This document shows positions 1-10,500 of a stretch of 64,000 nucleotides of DNA, piece by piece. Both the position numbers and the translations under genes were made by a program. The notes beneath the pieces were generated by a model. That model had not been told where the DNA came from. It did no database searches and saw only the letters and a program-made list of their open reading frames with translations. This stretch comes from Flavobacterium seoulense (GTDB taxonomy: Bacteria > Bacteroidota > Bacteroidia > Flavobacteriales > Flavobacteriaceae). The stretch is from assembly GCF_000695795.1 (NCBI RefSeq), contig NZ_JNCA01000001.1, positions 416,726 through 480,725 on the forward strand. Direction: 5' to 3'. The first letter of the stretch is position 1, and each line of letters starts with the position of its first letter.

Positions 1-981
1 TCTCCGGTTTTATTCAGAGTTATGCAAGGTATTACAGCTTACCTTCCTATAGGTTCTGTTATCTTTTTTATAATTTTAGTATTATCTGGTCTTCACTTTA
101 ATCACCTTTTCGCATGGATGGCTGAAGGAATTACAGACCCGGCAAGCGAGAACTATGATAAATTAGTTGCTGGTAAAGCTGGTTATTTAAATTTTGGATT
201 TTGGATTGTAAGAGCAGCTATTTTCTTAATTGGGTGGAACTTATACCGTCACTTTTCTAGAAAAAACTGTTTAGCTCAGGATGAGTCTAATGATAATAGT
301 TTTTATAAAAAGAATTTCAATATTTCAGCAGGTTTCTTGGTATTCTTTATCGTTTCTGAGTCTATCATGTCTTGGGATTGGATTATGTCATTTGATCCTC
401 ACTGGTTCTCTACATTATTCGGGTGGTATGTATTTGCAAGTTTCTTTGTAAGTGGTATCACATTGATTGCTATGGTAACTGTTTATTTAAAATCTAAAGG
501 GTATTTAGAATATGTTAATAACAGTCATATCCATGACTTAGCTAAATTCATGTTTGGTATCAGTATCTTTTGGACTTACTTATGGTTCTCTCAATTTATG
601 TTAATTTGGTATGCTAATATTCCTGAAGAAATTACATACTTCATTACAAGAATTGAAGTTTATAACTTACCATTCTTTGGAGCAGTAGTTATGAATTTTG
701 TTTTCCCATTGTTGATTCTTTTAAATACAGATTTCAAAAGACTTTCATGGGTAATTGTAATGGCTGGAACAGTTATTTTATTAGGTCACTATGTTGATTT
801 CTTTAACATGATTATGCCTGCTACTGTTGGTGATCAATGGTTTATCGGTATTCCTGAAATCTCATCAGTTCTTTTCTTCCTTGGATTATTTGTTTTCACT
901 GTATTTACAGCTTTGACTAAAGTTCCTTTATTAGCAAAAAGAAATCCTTATATCGAAGAAAGTAAACATTTTCATTATTAA
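1..981 (+). CDS. actF: Alternative complex III subunit ActF (5'-truncated by window edge)
   Basis: Integral membrane subunit of alternative complex III, which oxidises quinol and passes electrons towards cytochrome c or the oxidase. The frame is open from base 1, and codons before the ATG at 22 still read as protein (SPVLFRV then MQGITAY), so the true start lies upstream and about a quarter of the protein is missing. The visible part has roughly eight hydrophobic helices, including a Trp-rich SWDWIMSFDPHW segment that I recognise from the NrfD-like ActC/ActF family. The next genes are coxB and coxA, the usual order in Bacteroidota, where this complex and the aa3-type oxidase are encoded together. 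ActC is the paralogue it could be confused with; the position directly before coxB favours ActF. Confidence 0.88.
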   Translation, partial: SPVLFRVMQGITAYLPIGSVIFFIILVLSGLHFNHLFAWMAEGITDPASENYDKLVAGKAGYLNFGFWIVRAAIFLIGWNLYRHFSRKNCLAQDESNDNSFYKKNFNISAGFLVFFIVSESIMSWDWIMSFDPHWFSTLFGWYVFASFFVSGITLIAMVTVYLKSKGYLEYVNNSHIHDLAKFMFGISIFWTYLWFSQFMLIWYANIPEEITYFITRIEVYNLPFFGAVVMNFVFPLLILLNTDFKRLSWVIVMAGTVILLGHYVDFFNMIMPATVGDQWFIGIPEISSVLFFLGLFVFTVFTALTKVPLLAKRNPYIEESKHFHY

Positions 982-1000
982 TTTTTAAAGAGATAAACAG

Positions 1001-2161
1001 ATGACAAGTTTGTTGGTAATTATAGTTTTAGTTTTATTAGCTGTTGCTTTATGGCAATTGACTAAAATATTTGACCTTACTCAAGTAGGTTCTACATCTG
1101 ATAGCTCTCAAGTGGCTAATGATAAAGACAACCACTTACAAGGGTATTTGATGTTTGGTTTTTTAGCTTTCTTATATATATTTACAATATATGGTTTGAT
1201 TGCCTGGGGTAATTTGCCTCTTCATACTCCTGCTTCTGAGCACGGAGGTCAAGTAGATCACTTGATGAATATTACTTGGGTTTTAATTTTTATTGTTCAG
1301 GCAATTACTCAGGTTTTATTGTATTATTTTGCTTTTAAATATAAAGGTAAAGAAGGTCAAAAAGCATTATATTTTGCTGATAATAATAAATTAGAGGCTT
1401 TATGGAGTATTATTCCTGCAGTAGTTTTAGCTGGTTTAATTCTTTACGGATTGTACGCTTGGACTAATATTATGTTTGTTGATGAAGACGAAGATACTAT
1501 TGTAGTAGAAGTTTACGCTCAACAATTTAAATGGACTGCAAGATACGCCGGAGCAGATAACGTATTAGGGAAAGCTAATGTTCGTTATATTGAAGGTGTA
1601 AATACATTAGGAGTAGATTTATCTGATCCAAATGCTCAGGATGATATTGTTGTTAGTGAATTACATATCCCTAAAGGAAAGAAAGTTCATTTTAAATTCC
1701 GTTCTCAGGACGTTTTACACTCGGCTTATTTTCCACACTTTAGAGCTCAGATGAACTGTGTTCCTGGTATGGTTACTGAGTTTGCTTTTACTCCAACTTA
1801 TACAACGGCTGAGTACAGAGACTTGCCTTATATGATTGAGAAAGTTTCTCATATCAATGATTTAAGAGCTAAGAAAAGCGCTGAATTAATCGCTAAAGGG
1901 CAACCAGGTTTAGATCCTTATGCTTTTGACTATTTGTTACTTTGTAATAAAATTTGTGGAGCTTCTCACTATAACATGCAAATGAAAGTTATTGTAGATT
2001 CTCCAGAAGATTATAAAAAATGGTTAGCTAATCAGGAATCACTTGTTAAGCAGGTAAAAGCATCTTTAGAACAACCGGCAGAAGGTGCAGCAGCAACTGA
2101 AGGTGAAGTTAAAAAAGATACAGTAGCAGCAGCTGATACAGTTGCTGTAGCTGTGAAATAA
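1001..2161 (+). CDS. coxB: Cytochrome c oxidase subunit II
   Basis: Subunit II carries the binuclear CuA centre that accepts electrons and passes them to heme a in subunit I. There is a hydrophobic N-terminal helix (about residues 3-20), two further membrane segments (about 50-70 and 90-112), another at about 135-155, then a periplasmic cupredoxin domain. CuA ligands are visible: His240, Cys315, Cys319, His323 and Met326. The usual Glu between the two cysteines is Lys317 (CNKIC); its backbone carbonyl is the ligand, so CuA can still form. The C-terminal 35 residues are low-complexity Ala/Val/Thr. It sits 19 bp after actF and 33 bp before coxA, consistent with one operon. Confidence 0.96.
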   Translation: MTSLLVIIVLVLLAVALWQLTKIFDLTQVGSTSDSSQVANDKDNHLQGYLMFGFLAFLYIFTIYGLIAWGNLPLHTPASEHGGQVDHLMNITWVLIFIVQAITQVLLYYFAFKYKGKEGQKALYFADNNKLEALWSIIPAVVLAGLILYGLYAWTNIMFVDEDEDTIVVEVYAQQFKWTARYAGADNVLGKANVRYIEGVNTLGVDLSDPNAQDDIVVSELHIPKGKKVHFKFRSQDVLHSAYFPHFRAQMNCVPGMVTEFAFTPTYTTAEYRDLPYMIEKVSHINDLRAKKSAELIAKGQPGLDPYAFDYLLLCNKICGASHYNMQMKVIVDSPEDYKKWLANQESLVKQVKASLEQPAEGAAATEGEVKKDTVAAADTVAVAVK

Positions 2162-2194
2162 TTTAATTTATTAAGAAAATTTAAAGTATAATAT

Positions 2195-3991
2195 ATGTCA
2201 GCAGAAGGTCACGATCACGCTCACGATCACGAACACGAACACCACCATAAAGAGACATTCATTACTAAATATATTTTTAGTCTTGATCATAAAATGATTG
2301 CTAAACAATACCTTATTACAGGTATTATTATGGGAGTTATTGGTATCAGTATGTCTTTGCTTTTTAGAATGCAATTAGCATGGCCAGAAGAGTCTTTTAA
2401 AATCTTCAATGTTTTATTAGGTGATAAATTTGCTCCGGAAGGTGTAATGGCTAATGATGTTTATCTTGCATTAGTGACAATCCATGGTACTATCATGGTA
2501 TTCTTTGTACTTACGGCTGGATTGAGTGGTACTTTTAGTAACTTACTTATTCCGCTTCAAATTGGTGCACGAGATATGGCTTCAGGATTTATGAATATGA
2601 TATCATATTGGTTATTCTTCCTGTCTGCTGTAATTATGTTAGCTTCATTATTTGTAGAATCAGGACCAGCTTCTGCAGGTTGGACAATTTATCCTCCATT
2701 AAGTGCCTTGCCACAAGCGATTCCAGGATCTGGAACAGGTATGACACTTTGGTTAGTATCAATGGCTATATTTATCGCATCTTCATTAATGGGATCTTTA
2801 AATTATATTGTTACTGTTATCAATTTAAGAACTAAAGGAATGTCTATGACAAGACTTCCTCTTACAATATGGACATTTTTTGTAACTGCTATTATTGGAG
2901 TTATTTCGTTCCCGGTTTTATTATCAGCAGCTTTATTATTGATTTTCGATAGAAGTTTTGGAACATCATTCTTCTTGTCTGATATTTATATCGCTGGAGA
3001 AGTTTTACATTACCAAGGTGGTTCTCCAGTATTGTTTGAGCACTTATTCTGGTTCTTAGGACACCCTGAAGTTTACATCGTAATCTTACCTGCAATGGGA
3101 CTTGTTTCTGAGATTATGGCAACAAACTCTCGTAAACCTATCTTTGGTTACAGAGCGATGATTATGTCAGTTCTTGCAATTGCATTTTTATCTACAATTG
3201 TTTGGGGTCACCACATGTTTATTTCAGGTATGAATCCATTCTTAGGTTCTGTATTTACATTTACTACTTTATTGATTGCAATTCCATCTGCTGTAAAAGC
3301 ATTCAACTGGATTACAACTTTATGGAAAGGTAACTTACAATTAAATCCTGCAATGTTATTCTCTATCGGGATGGTTTCAACTTTCATTACTGGAGGTTTA
3401 ACAGGAATCATTTTAGGAGATAGTACATTAGATATTAACGTTCACGATACTTATTTTGTAATTGCTCACTTTCACTTAGTAATGGGTATCTCTGCGCTTT
3501 ACGGGATGTTTGCTGGTATCTACCACTGGTTCCCTAAAATGTTCGGTAGAATGTTGAATAAAAACTTAGGTTATATCCACTTCTGGATTACTGCAGTTTG
3601 TGCTTATGGAGTTTTCTTTCCAATGCACTTTATCGGATTAGCAGGTTTGCCAAGACGTTATTATACAAATACTAACTTCCCATTATTTGATGATTTACAA
3701 AACGTAAACGTATTGATTACTGTTTTTGCATTAGTAGGTGGAGTTTTCCAATTAGTATTCTTATACAACTTCTTTAGTAGTATTTTCTACGGTAAGAAAG
3801 CTGAGCAAAATCCTTGGAAATCTACAACATTAGAGTGGACAACTCCAGTAGAACACATCCACGGAAACTGGCCAGGTGAAATTCCTGAAGTACACCGTTG
3901 GGCTTACGATTACAGTAACCCAGAGCACGATGTTGATTTTGTACCTCAAACGGTTCCAATGAAACCAGGTGAATCAGTTTTACATCACTAA
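2195..3991 (+). CDS. coxA: Cytochrome c oxidase subunit I
   Basis: Catalytic heme-copper subunit that reduces oxygen to water and pumps protons. About twelve or more transmembrane helices are predicted. Key residues: heme a ligand His97 (TIHGTIM), CuB ligand His290 in HPEVY with the cross-linked Tyr294, CuB ligands His339/His340 (WGHHMF), and heme ligands His425 and His427 in AHFHLVM. Length (598 residues) fits the family. The first 18 residues are an unusual His/Asp/Glu-rich tail with nine histidines before the first helix. It is the last gene of the actF-coxB-coxA block and is followed by a hairpin terminator. Confidence 0.97.
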   Translation: MSAEGHDHAHDHEHEHHHKETFITKYIFSLDHKMIAKQYLITGIIMGVIGISMSLLFRMQLAWPEESFKIFNVLLGDKFAPEGVMANDVYLALVTIHGTIMVFFVLTAGLSGTFSNLLIPLQIGARDMASGFMNMISYWLFFLSAVIMLASLFVESGPASAGWTIYPPLSALPQAIPGSGTGMTLWLVSMAIFIASSLMGSLNYIVTVINLRTKGMSMTRLPLTIWTFFVTAIIGVISFPVLLSAALLLIFDRSFGTSFFLSDIYIAGEVLHYQGGSPVLFEHLFWFLGHPEVYIVILPAMGLVSEIMATNSRKPIFGYRAMIMSVLAIAFLSTIVWGHHMFISGMNPFLGSVFTFTTLLIAIPSAVKAFNWITTLWKGNLQLNPAMLFSIGMVSTFITGGLTGIILGDSTLDINVHDTYFVIAHFHLVMGISALYGMFAGIYHWFPKMFGRMLNKNLGYIHFWITAVCAYGVFFPMHFIGLAGLPRRYYTNTNFPLFDDLQNVNVLITVFALVGGVFQLVFLYNFFSSIFYGKKAEQNPWKSTTLEWTTPVEHIHGNWPGEIPEVHRWAYDYSNPEHDVDFVPQTVPMKPGESVLHH

Positions 3992-4000
3992 AAATAATAT

Positions 4001-4036
4001 AAAGACTGTCTGAAAAGGCAGTCTTTATTGTTTTAT
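4001..4036 (+). terminator. Rho-independent terminator after coxA
   Basis: AAAGACTG (4001-4008) pairs with CAGTCTTT (4019-4026), extended by two weaker pairs around a short loop and followed by a T-rich stretch. It lies 10 bp after the coxA stop codon. Confidence 0.8.
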
Positions 4037-4046
4037 AAAATAAAAG

Positions 4047-4123
4047 TTCCAAATCTCAAATTCTAAATTCTAAAAAGACAGTGGCTCTTTTAGAATTTGG
4101 AATTTGAGATTTTTTATTTGGAA
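4047..4123. repeat. Inverted heptanucleotide array A
   Basis: Four 7-base units in strict register (4047-4074: TTCCAAA, TCTCAAA, TTCTAAA, TTCTAAA) face five units in the reverse sense (4089-4123: TTTAGAA, TTTGGAA, TTTGAGA, TTTTTTA, TTTGGAA). Arms 4051-4075 and 4088-4112 are complementary over 25 positions with a single G-T wobble, leaving a 12-base loop. The array fills the gap between the coxA terminator and the ruvB promoter. Confidence 0.85.
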
Positions 4124-4133
4124 TTTAACTGTT

Positions 4134-4141
4134 TATCTTTG
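4134..4141 (+). promoter_or_regulatory. Putative -7 box for ruvB
   Basis: TATCTTTG matches the Bacteroidota TAnnTTTG element. It ends only four bases before the ruvB ATG at 4146, which would make the transcript nearly or fully leaderless. No well-spaced -33 TTTG was found. Confidence 0.45.
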
Positions 4142-4145
4142 TTCA

Positions 4146-5168
4146 ATGAATGAAAATTTAGACCCAACAAACAAAGGATATAATCCTGAAGAACTAGATC
4201 TCGAAAAGAGGTTAAGACCACTTAGTTTTGATGATTTTGCAGGTCAGGATCAGGTATTAGAAAATCTAAAGGTTTTTGTTGCTGCAGCTAATCAGCGTAA
4301 TGAAGCTCTAGATCATGCTTTGTTTCATGGACCTCCGGGACTTGGTAAAACTACTTTGGCTAATATTTTGGCAAATGAACTTCAGGTTGGTATTAGAATT
4401 ACTTCGGGACCTGTATTAGATAAACCAGGTGATCTAGCTGGTTTGTTGACAAATCTTGAAGAAAGAGACGTTTTGTTTATTGATGAAATTCATCGTTTAA
4501 GTCCTGTTGTCGAAGAATATTTATATTCGGCAATGGAGGATTTTAAGATAGATATTATGATTGAATCGGGACCCAACGCAAGAACGGTTCAGATTAATTT
4601 GAATCCGTTTACATTAATTGGTGCAACCACCCGTTCGGGACTTTTAACGGCGCCTATGCGTGCTCGTTTTGGTATTTCATCAAGATTACAATATTACACT
4701 GTTGAATTATTGACGACTATTGTACAGCGAAGTGCTTCTATTTTAAAAATGCCAATTTCTATGGAAGCTGCTATCGAAATTGCAGGGAGAAGCCGTGGTA
4801 CACCTAGAATTGCTAATGCATTGTTGCGAAGAGTTCGTGATTTTGCCCAAATAAAAGGAAACGGAACTATAGATATCGAAATTTCGAAATATGCTTTGCA
4901 AGCGCTGAATGTTGATGCGCATGGATTAGATGAAATGGATAATAAAATCCTCAATACTATTATTGATAAATTTAAAGGTGGTCCTGTAGGTTTGAGTACT
5001 TTGGCAACAGCCGTTTCAGAAAGTAGCGAAACTATCGAAGAGGTGTATGAGCCATTTTTAATTCAGGAAGGATTTATTATGCGTACTCCGCGAGGTCGTG
5101 AAGTCACTGATAAAGCGTATAAACACTTGGGGAAAGTTAGAAATAATATTCAAGGCGGACTATTTTAA
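4146..5168 (+). CDS. ruvB: Holliday junction branch-migration ATPase RuvB
   Basis: AAA+ motor that drives branch migration of Holliday junctions with RuvA. The Walker A motif GPPGLGKT is at residues 62-69, Walker B with DEIH at 113-116, and the GATTRSG sensor region follows; a winged-helix C-terminal domain ends the protein. I chose the ATG at 4146 (MNENLDP) rather than an in-frame TTG 42 bases upstream, because the resulting 340 residues match the family and the TTG lies inside the heptad repeat. ruvA is not adjacent but lies 1.7 kb downstream. The stop is followed directly by another heptad array. Confidence 0.97.
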   Translation: MNENLDPTNKGYNPEELDLEKRLRPLSFDDFAGQDQVLENLKVFVAAANQRNEALDHALFHGPPGLGKTTLANILANELQVGIRITSGPVLDKPGDLAGLLTNLEERDVLFIDEIHRLSPVVEEYLYSAMEDFKIDIMIESGPNARTVQINLNPFTLIGATTRSGLLTAPMRARFGISSRLQYYTVELLTTIVQRSASILKMPISMEAAIEIAGRSRGTPRIANALLRRVRDFAQIKGNGTIDIEISKYALQALNVDAHGLDEMDNKILNTIIDKFKGGPVGLSTLATAVSESSETIEEVYEPFLIQEGFIMRTPRGREVTDKAYKHLGKVRNNIQGGLF

Positions 5169-5250
5169 AGTTATGAGTTGTGGGTTATGCGTTGTGAGTT
5201 TAAAACTTACAACAGCCCATAACACATAACAGATAACACATAACAGATAA
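5169..5250. repeat. Inverted heptanucleotide array B
   Basis: Five units in register on the left (5169-5203: AGTTATG, AGTTGTG, GGTTATG, CGTTGTG, AGTTTAA) face a right array (5219-5246: ATAACAC, ATAACAG, ATAACAC, ATAACAG) plus partial ATAA. The two sides are approximately inverse (GTTATG against CATAAC). The array starts directly after the ruvB stop and ends exactly where queG-like coding sequence begins. Confidence 0.85.
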
Positions 5251-5313
5251 TTCATCGACAATAAATCAAAATACACGCAGTTCATAAAATCTGAAGCCAA
5301 ACGCCTCGGATTT

Positions 5314-6174
5314 TTGTCTTGTGGTATATCTAAAGCAGGTTTTTTAGAAGAAGAAGCACCTAGATTAGAGAATTGGTTGAACAAAAATCTCAATGGCAAA
5401 ATGAGTTATATGGAGAATCATTTTGACAAACGACTAAATCCTACTTTGTTGGTTGATGATGCTAAAAGTGTAGTGTCGTTATTATTGAATTATTATCCGG
5501 AAAAAGAACAAATTCAGGATTCCTATAAAATTTCGAAATATGCTTATGGTCAGGATTATCATTTTGTAATAAAAGAAAAATTAAAGGAATTACTTTATTC
5601 TATTCAGGAAAATATAGGTGAAGTTTCAGGTAGGGTTTTTGTGGATTCTGCGCCGGTTTTAGATAAAGCCTGGGCTGCTAAAAGTGGTTTGGGCTGGATA
5701 GGAAAAAATAGTAATCTGTTGACCCAAAAAGTTGGTTCTTTTTACTTTATTGCCGAATTGATTATTGATCTGGATTTAGAATACGATCATGCTGTTTCAG
5801 ATCATTGCGGAAGTTGTACTGCCTGTATCGACGCCTGTCCTACACAAGCAATTATTGCTCCTTACATTGTAGATGGAAGTAAATGTATTTCATACTTTAC
5901 AATTGAACTCAAAGAAAATATTCCTAACGAAATGAAAGGTCATTTTGATGACTGGGTTTTTGGGTGTGATACTTGTCAGGATGTTTGTCCGTGGAACCGA
6001 TTTTCGAAAAGTCATAACGAACCTTTGTTTAATCCTAATCCAGCTTTACTTTCGATGACAAAAAAGGATTGGGAAGAAATGACTCAAGAAACATTTAAAA
6101 TCGTTTTTAAAGATTCGCCGGTAAAACGGACTAAATTTCAGGGTTTGACTAGAAATGTTGATTTTTTGAAATAA
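5314..6174 (+). CDS. queG: Epoxyqueuosine reductase QueG (start uncertain)
   Basis: Cobalamin- and iron-sulfur-dependent enzyme that reduces epoxyqueuosine to queuosine in tRNA. Two ferredoxin-like clusters are visible ([14 protein letters not shown] and [11 protein letters not shown]), as is the conserved [20 protein letters not shown] segment of the active region. The only standard start codon is TTG at 5314. The frame is open back to 5251, and those 21 codons ([15 protein letters not shown] and onward) look like the normal family N-terminus, yet they contain no ATG, GTG or TTG and follow a TAA at 5248-5250. The heptad array may have displaced the original start. The product is therefore either slightly truncated or uses an unusual start codon. 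Confidence 0.9.
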   Translation: MSCGISKAGFLEEEAPRLENWLNKNLNGKMSYMENHFDKRLNPTLLVDDAKSVVSLLLNYYPEKEQIQDSYKISKYAYGQDYHFVIKEKLKELLYSIQENIGEVSGRVFVDSAPVLDKAWAAKSGLGWIGKNSNLLTQKVGSFYFIAELIIDLDLEYDHAVSDHCGSCTACIDACPTQAIIAPYIVDGSKCISYFTIELKENIPNEMKGHFDDWVFGCDTCQDVCPWNRFSKSHNEPLFNPNPALLSMTKKDWEEMTQETFKIVFKDSPVKRTKFQGLTRNVDFLK

Positions 6175-6243
6175 TAATAAATTGGTTTTCAGTGCTTTTT
6201 GGTGATTTTTTTTTATATTTATAGTTCTTAAAAATTCTCAATT

Positions 6244-6678
6244 ATGACTGTAAATCAAATATTAAGTACGAAAGGGAATACGGTGTATTCCATTGTTTCT
6301 ACAATTAGTGTATATGACGCTATTAAAGAAATGGGTGAGAAAAATGTTGGAGCCATTTTAGTTATTGAAGAAAATCAGTTAAAAGGTATTTTGTCTGAGA
6401 GGGATTATGCCCGCAAAATTATCCTTAAGGGTAAATCGTCTAAAAATACTTTGGTTAACGAAATTATGGTAAGCAAAGTAATTACAGTTTTGCCTTCGGA
6501 CGATTTAGATTATTGTATGGAATTGATGATTTCAAGAAGAATCCGACACCTGCCTGTGGTTGAAAATGATAAAGTAATTGGAATTATTTCTATTGGCGAT
6601 GTTGTTAAATCGATTATCGAAAAACAAAAAGAAACGATTCAACTTTTGGATTCTTACATCAACGGAACACAATCTTAA
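6244..6678 (+). CDS. Tandem CBS-domain protein
   Basis: A 144-residue protein made of two CBS domains (about residues 8-62 and 76-132), a Bateman module that usually binds adenosine nucleotides and controls a partner. The segments GILSERDYARKI and HLPVVENDKVIGIISIGDVV are typical of stand-alone CBS proteins in Bacteroidota. There is no enzymatic or membrane domain. It is preceded by a 69-bp AT-rich gap and followed by a clear terminator, so it appears to be a single-gene unit. The ligand and partner cannot be told from sequence. Confidence 0.88.
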   Translation: MTVNQILSTKGNTVYSIVSTISVYDAIKEMGEKNVGAILVIEENQLKGILSERDYARKIILKGKSSKNTLVNEIMVSKVITVLPSDDLDYCMELMISRRIRHLPVVENDKVIGIISIGDVVKSIIEKQKETIQLLDSYINGTQS

Positions 6679-6704
6679 ATTTTATTTATAAACGATATAC
6701 TCAG

Positions 6705-6730
6705 GCTGCAAATTCTTTGCGGCTTTTTTT
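6705..6730 (+). terminator. Terminator after CBS gene
   Basis: GCTGCAAA (6705-6712) pairs with TTTGCGGC (6716-6723) with one wobble and a three-base loop, followed by seven T residues. Confidence 0.85.
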
Positions 6731-6795
6731 ATGCAATTAATTGTCAGTTAGTATAAAAGTTTTATGAAAATGTTAACTTTTTAAGTTAAGTCTTC

Positions 6796-6803
6796 TATCT
6801 TTG
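6796..6803 (+). promoter_or_regulatory. Putative -7 box upstream of ruvA
   Basis: TATCTTTG fits TAnnTTTG. It is about 98 bases upstream of the ruvA ATG, which would imply a leader of roughly 90 bases. I see no riboswitch or clear hairpin in that leader. Confidence 0.4.
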
Positions 6804-6900
6804 TATATAAGATAAAACTGCTATTACCATTGTAGGTGTTTGAGAAAGAAAGATTAGTAAAAGCATTTTAGATAAAGAAAAATTTATACAAAAACACTAG

Positions 6901-7482
6901 ATGATTGCACATTTACAGGGGAAGCTGGTTGAAAAGTCACCAACACAGCTTGTTATAGATTGTGGTGGCGTAGGCTATGATGTTCATATTTCATTGCATA
7001 CTTATTCGATGCTTCCTAATACTGATTTTATAAAAGTCTTTACTCATCTTCAAATAAAGGAAGATGCGCATACTATATTTGGTTTTTTCGAAAAATCAGA
7101 AAGAGAAATTTTTAAATTATTGATTTCGGTTTCAGGAATAGGGGCTGGAATTGCACGTACTATGTTATCATCGTTAGAACCAAAGCAAATTACTAATGCT
7201 ATTGCTTCGGGAGATGTGGGTACAATTCAGTCTATTAAAGGCATTGGAAGCAAAACGGCACAAAGAGTAATTCTGGATCTTAAAGATAAAATGTTAAAAT
7301 TGTACGATTTAGACGAAGTTTCTATTTCGCAAAGCAATACAAATAGAGATGAGGCGTTATCTGCATTAGAAGTTTTAGGATTTGTTAAAAAAGCTTCTGA
7401 AAAAGTGATTGATAGAATTGTAAAACAGGATCCAGATGCTTCTGTAGAATCCATTATTAAGCAAGCTTTAAAAAGCTTATAA
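6901..7482 (+). CDS. ruvA: Holliday junction DNA-binding protein RuvA
   Basis: Tetrameric junction-binding partner of RuvB. The N-terminal OB fold starts MIAHLQGKLVEKSPTQLVID. Two helix-hairpin-helix motifs follow (VSGIGAGIARTML and IKGIGSKTAQRVI), and a C-terminal RuvB-interacting three-helix domain occupies roughly residues 145-193. The length of 193 fits the family. It lies 21 bp upstream of sprA on the same strand, so the two may be co-transcribed, although their functions are unrelated. Confidence 0.97.
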   Translation: MIAHLQGKLVEKSPTQLVIDCGGVGYDVHISLHTYSMLPNTDFIKVFTHLQIKEDAHTIFGFFEKSEREIFKLLISVSGIGAGIARTMLSSLEPKQITNAIASGDVGTIQSIKGIGSKTAQRVILDLKDKMLKLYDLDEVSISQSNTNRDEALSALEVLGFVKKASEKVIDRIVKQDPDASVESIIKQALKSL

Positions 7483-7503
7483 AAGCACAGAAAAACCAAT
7501 TGT

Positions 7504-10500
7504 ATGCATAAAATTTGTATTGTTTTGGCATTTTTATTTTGTGGTTTTGTATCATTGGCACAAGTAAATGAAGCGGTTCAGGATACAACTAAAAAAGGAT
7601 ATTCTTTAGGAAAAGTTGAAATAAAAAATCCTAAGAGTATTTCATCTGCTTATACTTATGATCCTAAAACGGATCGCTATATTTATACGAATTCTGTTGA
7701 CGGATTTTCGATTAAATATCCTGTTATTCTAACTCCAAAAGAATATGAAAACCTTGTTTTGAAAGAATCAATGAAAGATTATTTCAAAAAGAAATCAGAT
7801 GCAATTGACGGAAAAAAACAAGGAAGTGAAGAAGCTAAAAAAGATTTATTGCCTCGTTATTATGTAAATTCAGGTTTGTTTGAATCTATTTTTGGAAGTA
7901 ATACCATCGATGTAAGACCAACCGGTTCGGTAGAAATGGATATGGGAGTTCGTTTTACAAGACAAGATAATCCTGCGTTTTCACCGCGAAACCGATCTAA
8001 TTTAGCTTTTGATTTTGACCAAAGAATCAGCATGAGTCTGATGGGGAAAGTGGGGACAAGATTAAATGTTAATGCTAATTACGATACACAGTCTACTTTT
8101 GCTTTTCAAAATTTACTAAAATTAGAATATGCTCCCACTGAGGATGATATTATCCAGAAGATTGAAGTAGGAAATGTGAGCATGCCTTTAAATAGTTCGC
8201 TAATAAGAGGAGCACAGAGTTTGTTTGGTGTTAAAGCACAATTACAGTTTGGTAAAACAACGGTTACCGGAGTTTATTCGGAGCAAAAATCACAGACAAA
8301 AACTGTAGTTTCTCAGGGCGGAGGAACGCTACAGGATTATGACATTTTTGCATTAGATTATGATACTGACAGGCACTTCTTTTTATCTCAATATTTTAGA
8401 AACAGATACGATATTGCATTAAGAAATTATCCATTTATTGATAGCCGTGTACAAATAACCCGAATCGAAGTTTGGGTAACTAATAAGCAAACGCGTCTTA
8501 ATACAACTTCAAATAATCTTAGAAATGTTATTGCGCTTCAGGATTTGGGGGAATCTCAATTAACTGGTTTAGCCGATAATGAAGTGGTGGTTTTGAATCC
8601 TTCAACAGGAATGTTTAATAAAGCTGCTGATTCTCCTTCGGATAACTCTAACAATAAATTCGATCCGGCACAAATTCAATCGGGTGGTGGATTGTTGAAT
8701 TCGAATGTTCGTGAAATGGCAACTGCTGCTTCAGGATTTAATAGTACAGTGAGAGAAGGACAGGATTATTCGAAATTGGAAAATGCCAGAAAGCTAACTT
8801 CAAATGAATATACTTATCATCCGCAATTAGGTTATATTTCGTTACAGCAAAGATTGTCGAATGATGAAATTTTAGCTGTTTCTTACGAATACACAATAGG
8901 TGATCAGGTGTATCAGGTTGGGGAATTTGGTAATGATGGTGTCGATGCAACATTGGTTACCGGAACCCAACAATCAACTCAGGCGGTGGTAACACAAAGT
9001 TTGATTTTGAAAATGCTGAAAAGTAATTTGACGAATGTAACTAATCCTGTATGGAACCTGATGATGAAAAATATTTATCAAATTCCGGGTGCTTACCAAA
9101 TCAAACAGGAAGATTTTAGATTCAATATTCTTTATACTGATCCTTCGCCGTTAAATTATATTACGCCAGTACCTGGAAATGATTTTCCATCGGGTCCATC
9201 GGCAGATAATAGAGTTGCCGAAACGCCATTGTTAAATGTTTTTAATTTGGATAAATTAAATTACAATAACGATCGTCAATTGGGTGGAGATGGCTTCTTT
9301 GACTTTGTTCCTAATTTAACCGTCGATTCTCAAAACGGACGAATTATTTTTACGACTAAAGAACCTTTTGGAGAATTGTTGTTTACTAAATTATCTAATC
9401 CTAACACAACTGAAGATTATGATAATCCTGCAACATATAATGCCAATCAAAGAAAATATGTTTTTGCAAGTATGTATCGTTTAACTCAGGCAAAAGCATT
9501 AGAAGATAGTGATAAAAATAAATTCTTATTAAGAGGGAAATACAAATCATCAGCAGGTGACGGAATTCCAATTGGTGCATTCAATGTACCCCAAGGTTCA
9601 GTAGTGGTTACTGCCGGGGGAAGAGTATTGGTTGAAGGAGTAGATTACAGTGTAAATTATCAATTAGGAAGAGTTCAAATTTTAGATCCTTCATTGCAGG
9701 CATCAAATACACCAATTAATGTTTCTCTTGAAAACAATTCCATTTTTGGACAACAAACCCGAAGATTTATGGGAGTGAATGTAGAGCATAAATTTTCGGA
9801 GAACTTTACTTTAGGTGGAACTTTCTTAAAGATGACCGAAAGACCATTTACTCAAAAATCAAGTTATGGGCAGGAATCAGTAAACAATACTATTTTTGGA
9901 TTTAATACTAATTTCTCTACTGAGGTTCCGTTTTTTACAAGGTTAGTCAATATGCTTCCTAATATTGATACTGATGTTCCTTCAAATTTATCCGTAAGAG
10001 GAGAAATAGCATTTTTAAAACCTGATACACCAAAATTTGATCAATTTCAAGGGGAGTCTACTCTTTATGTAGATGATTTTGAAGGTTCGCAATCTACAAT
10101 TGATATGCGTTCGGCTTATGCATGGAGTCTGGCTTCGACTCCAACAAACAAAGATGCTGAAAAACCAACAACTTATGAGTTCAATGCAAATGCTGATGAT
10201 TTGACGTATGGTTATAAAAGAGGAAAATTAGCATGGTATACTATTGATCCTATTTTTTATGTTCAAAAACCATCTGGAGTTTCTAATGATGATATTTCGT
10301 TAAACTCAACCAGAAGAATTTTCAGCGAAGAATTATATCCTTTAACTGATATTGCACAAGGGCAAACACAGGTAATTAGTACCTTGGATTTAACTTATTT
10401 TCCATCCGAAAGAGGTCCTTATAATAACAACCCTAATTTTAATTTAACTCCAAAAGAGAATTTTGGAGGGATTATGCGTTCGTTAAGTTCTACTAATTTC

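Noticed and set aside
5172..5228. An ATG in another frame upstream of queG as a frameshifted start
   Set aside because: That frame meets a stop within the repeat and does not join the QueG frame.
6731..6900. Small RNA or riboswitch in the ruvA leader
   Set aside because: No conserved stem or known motif could be recognised.
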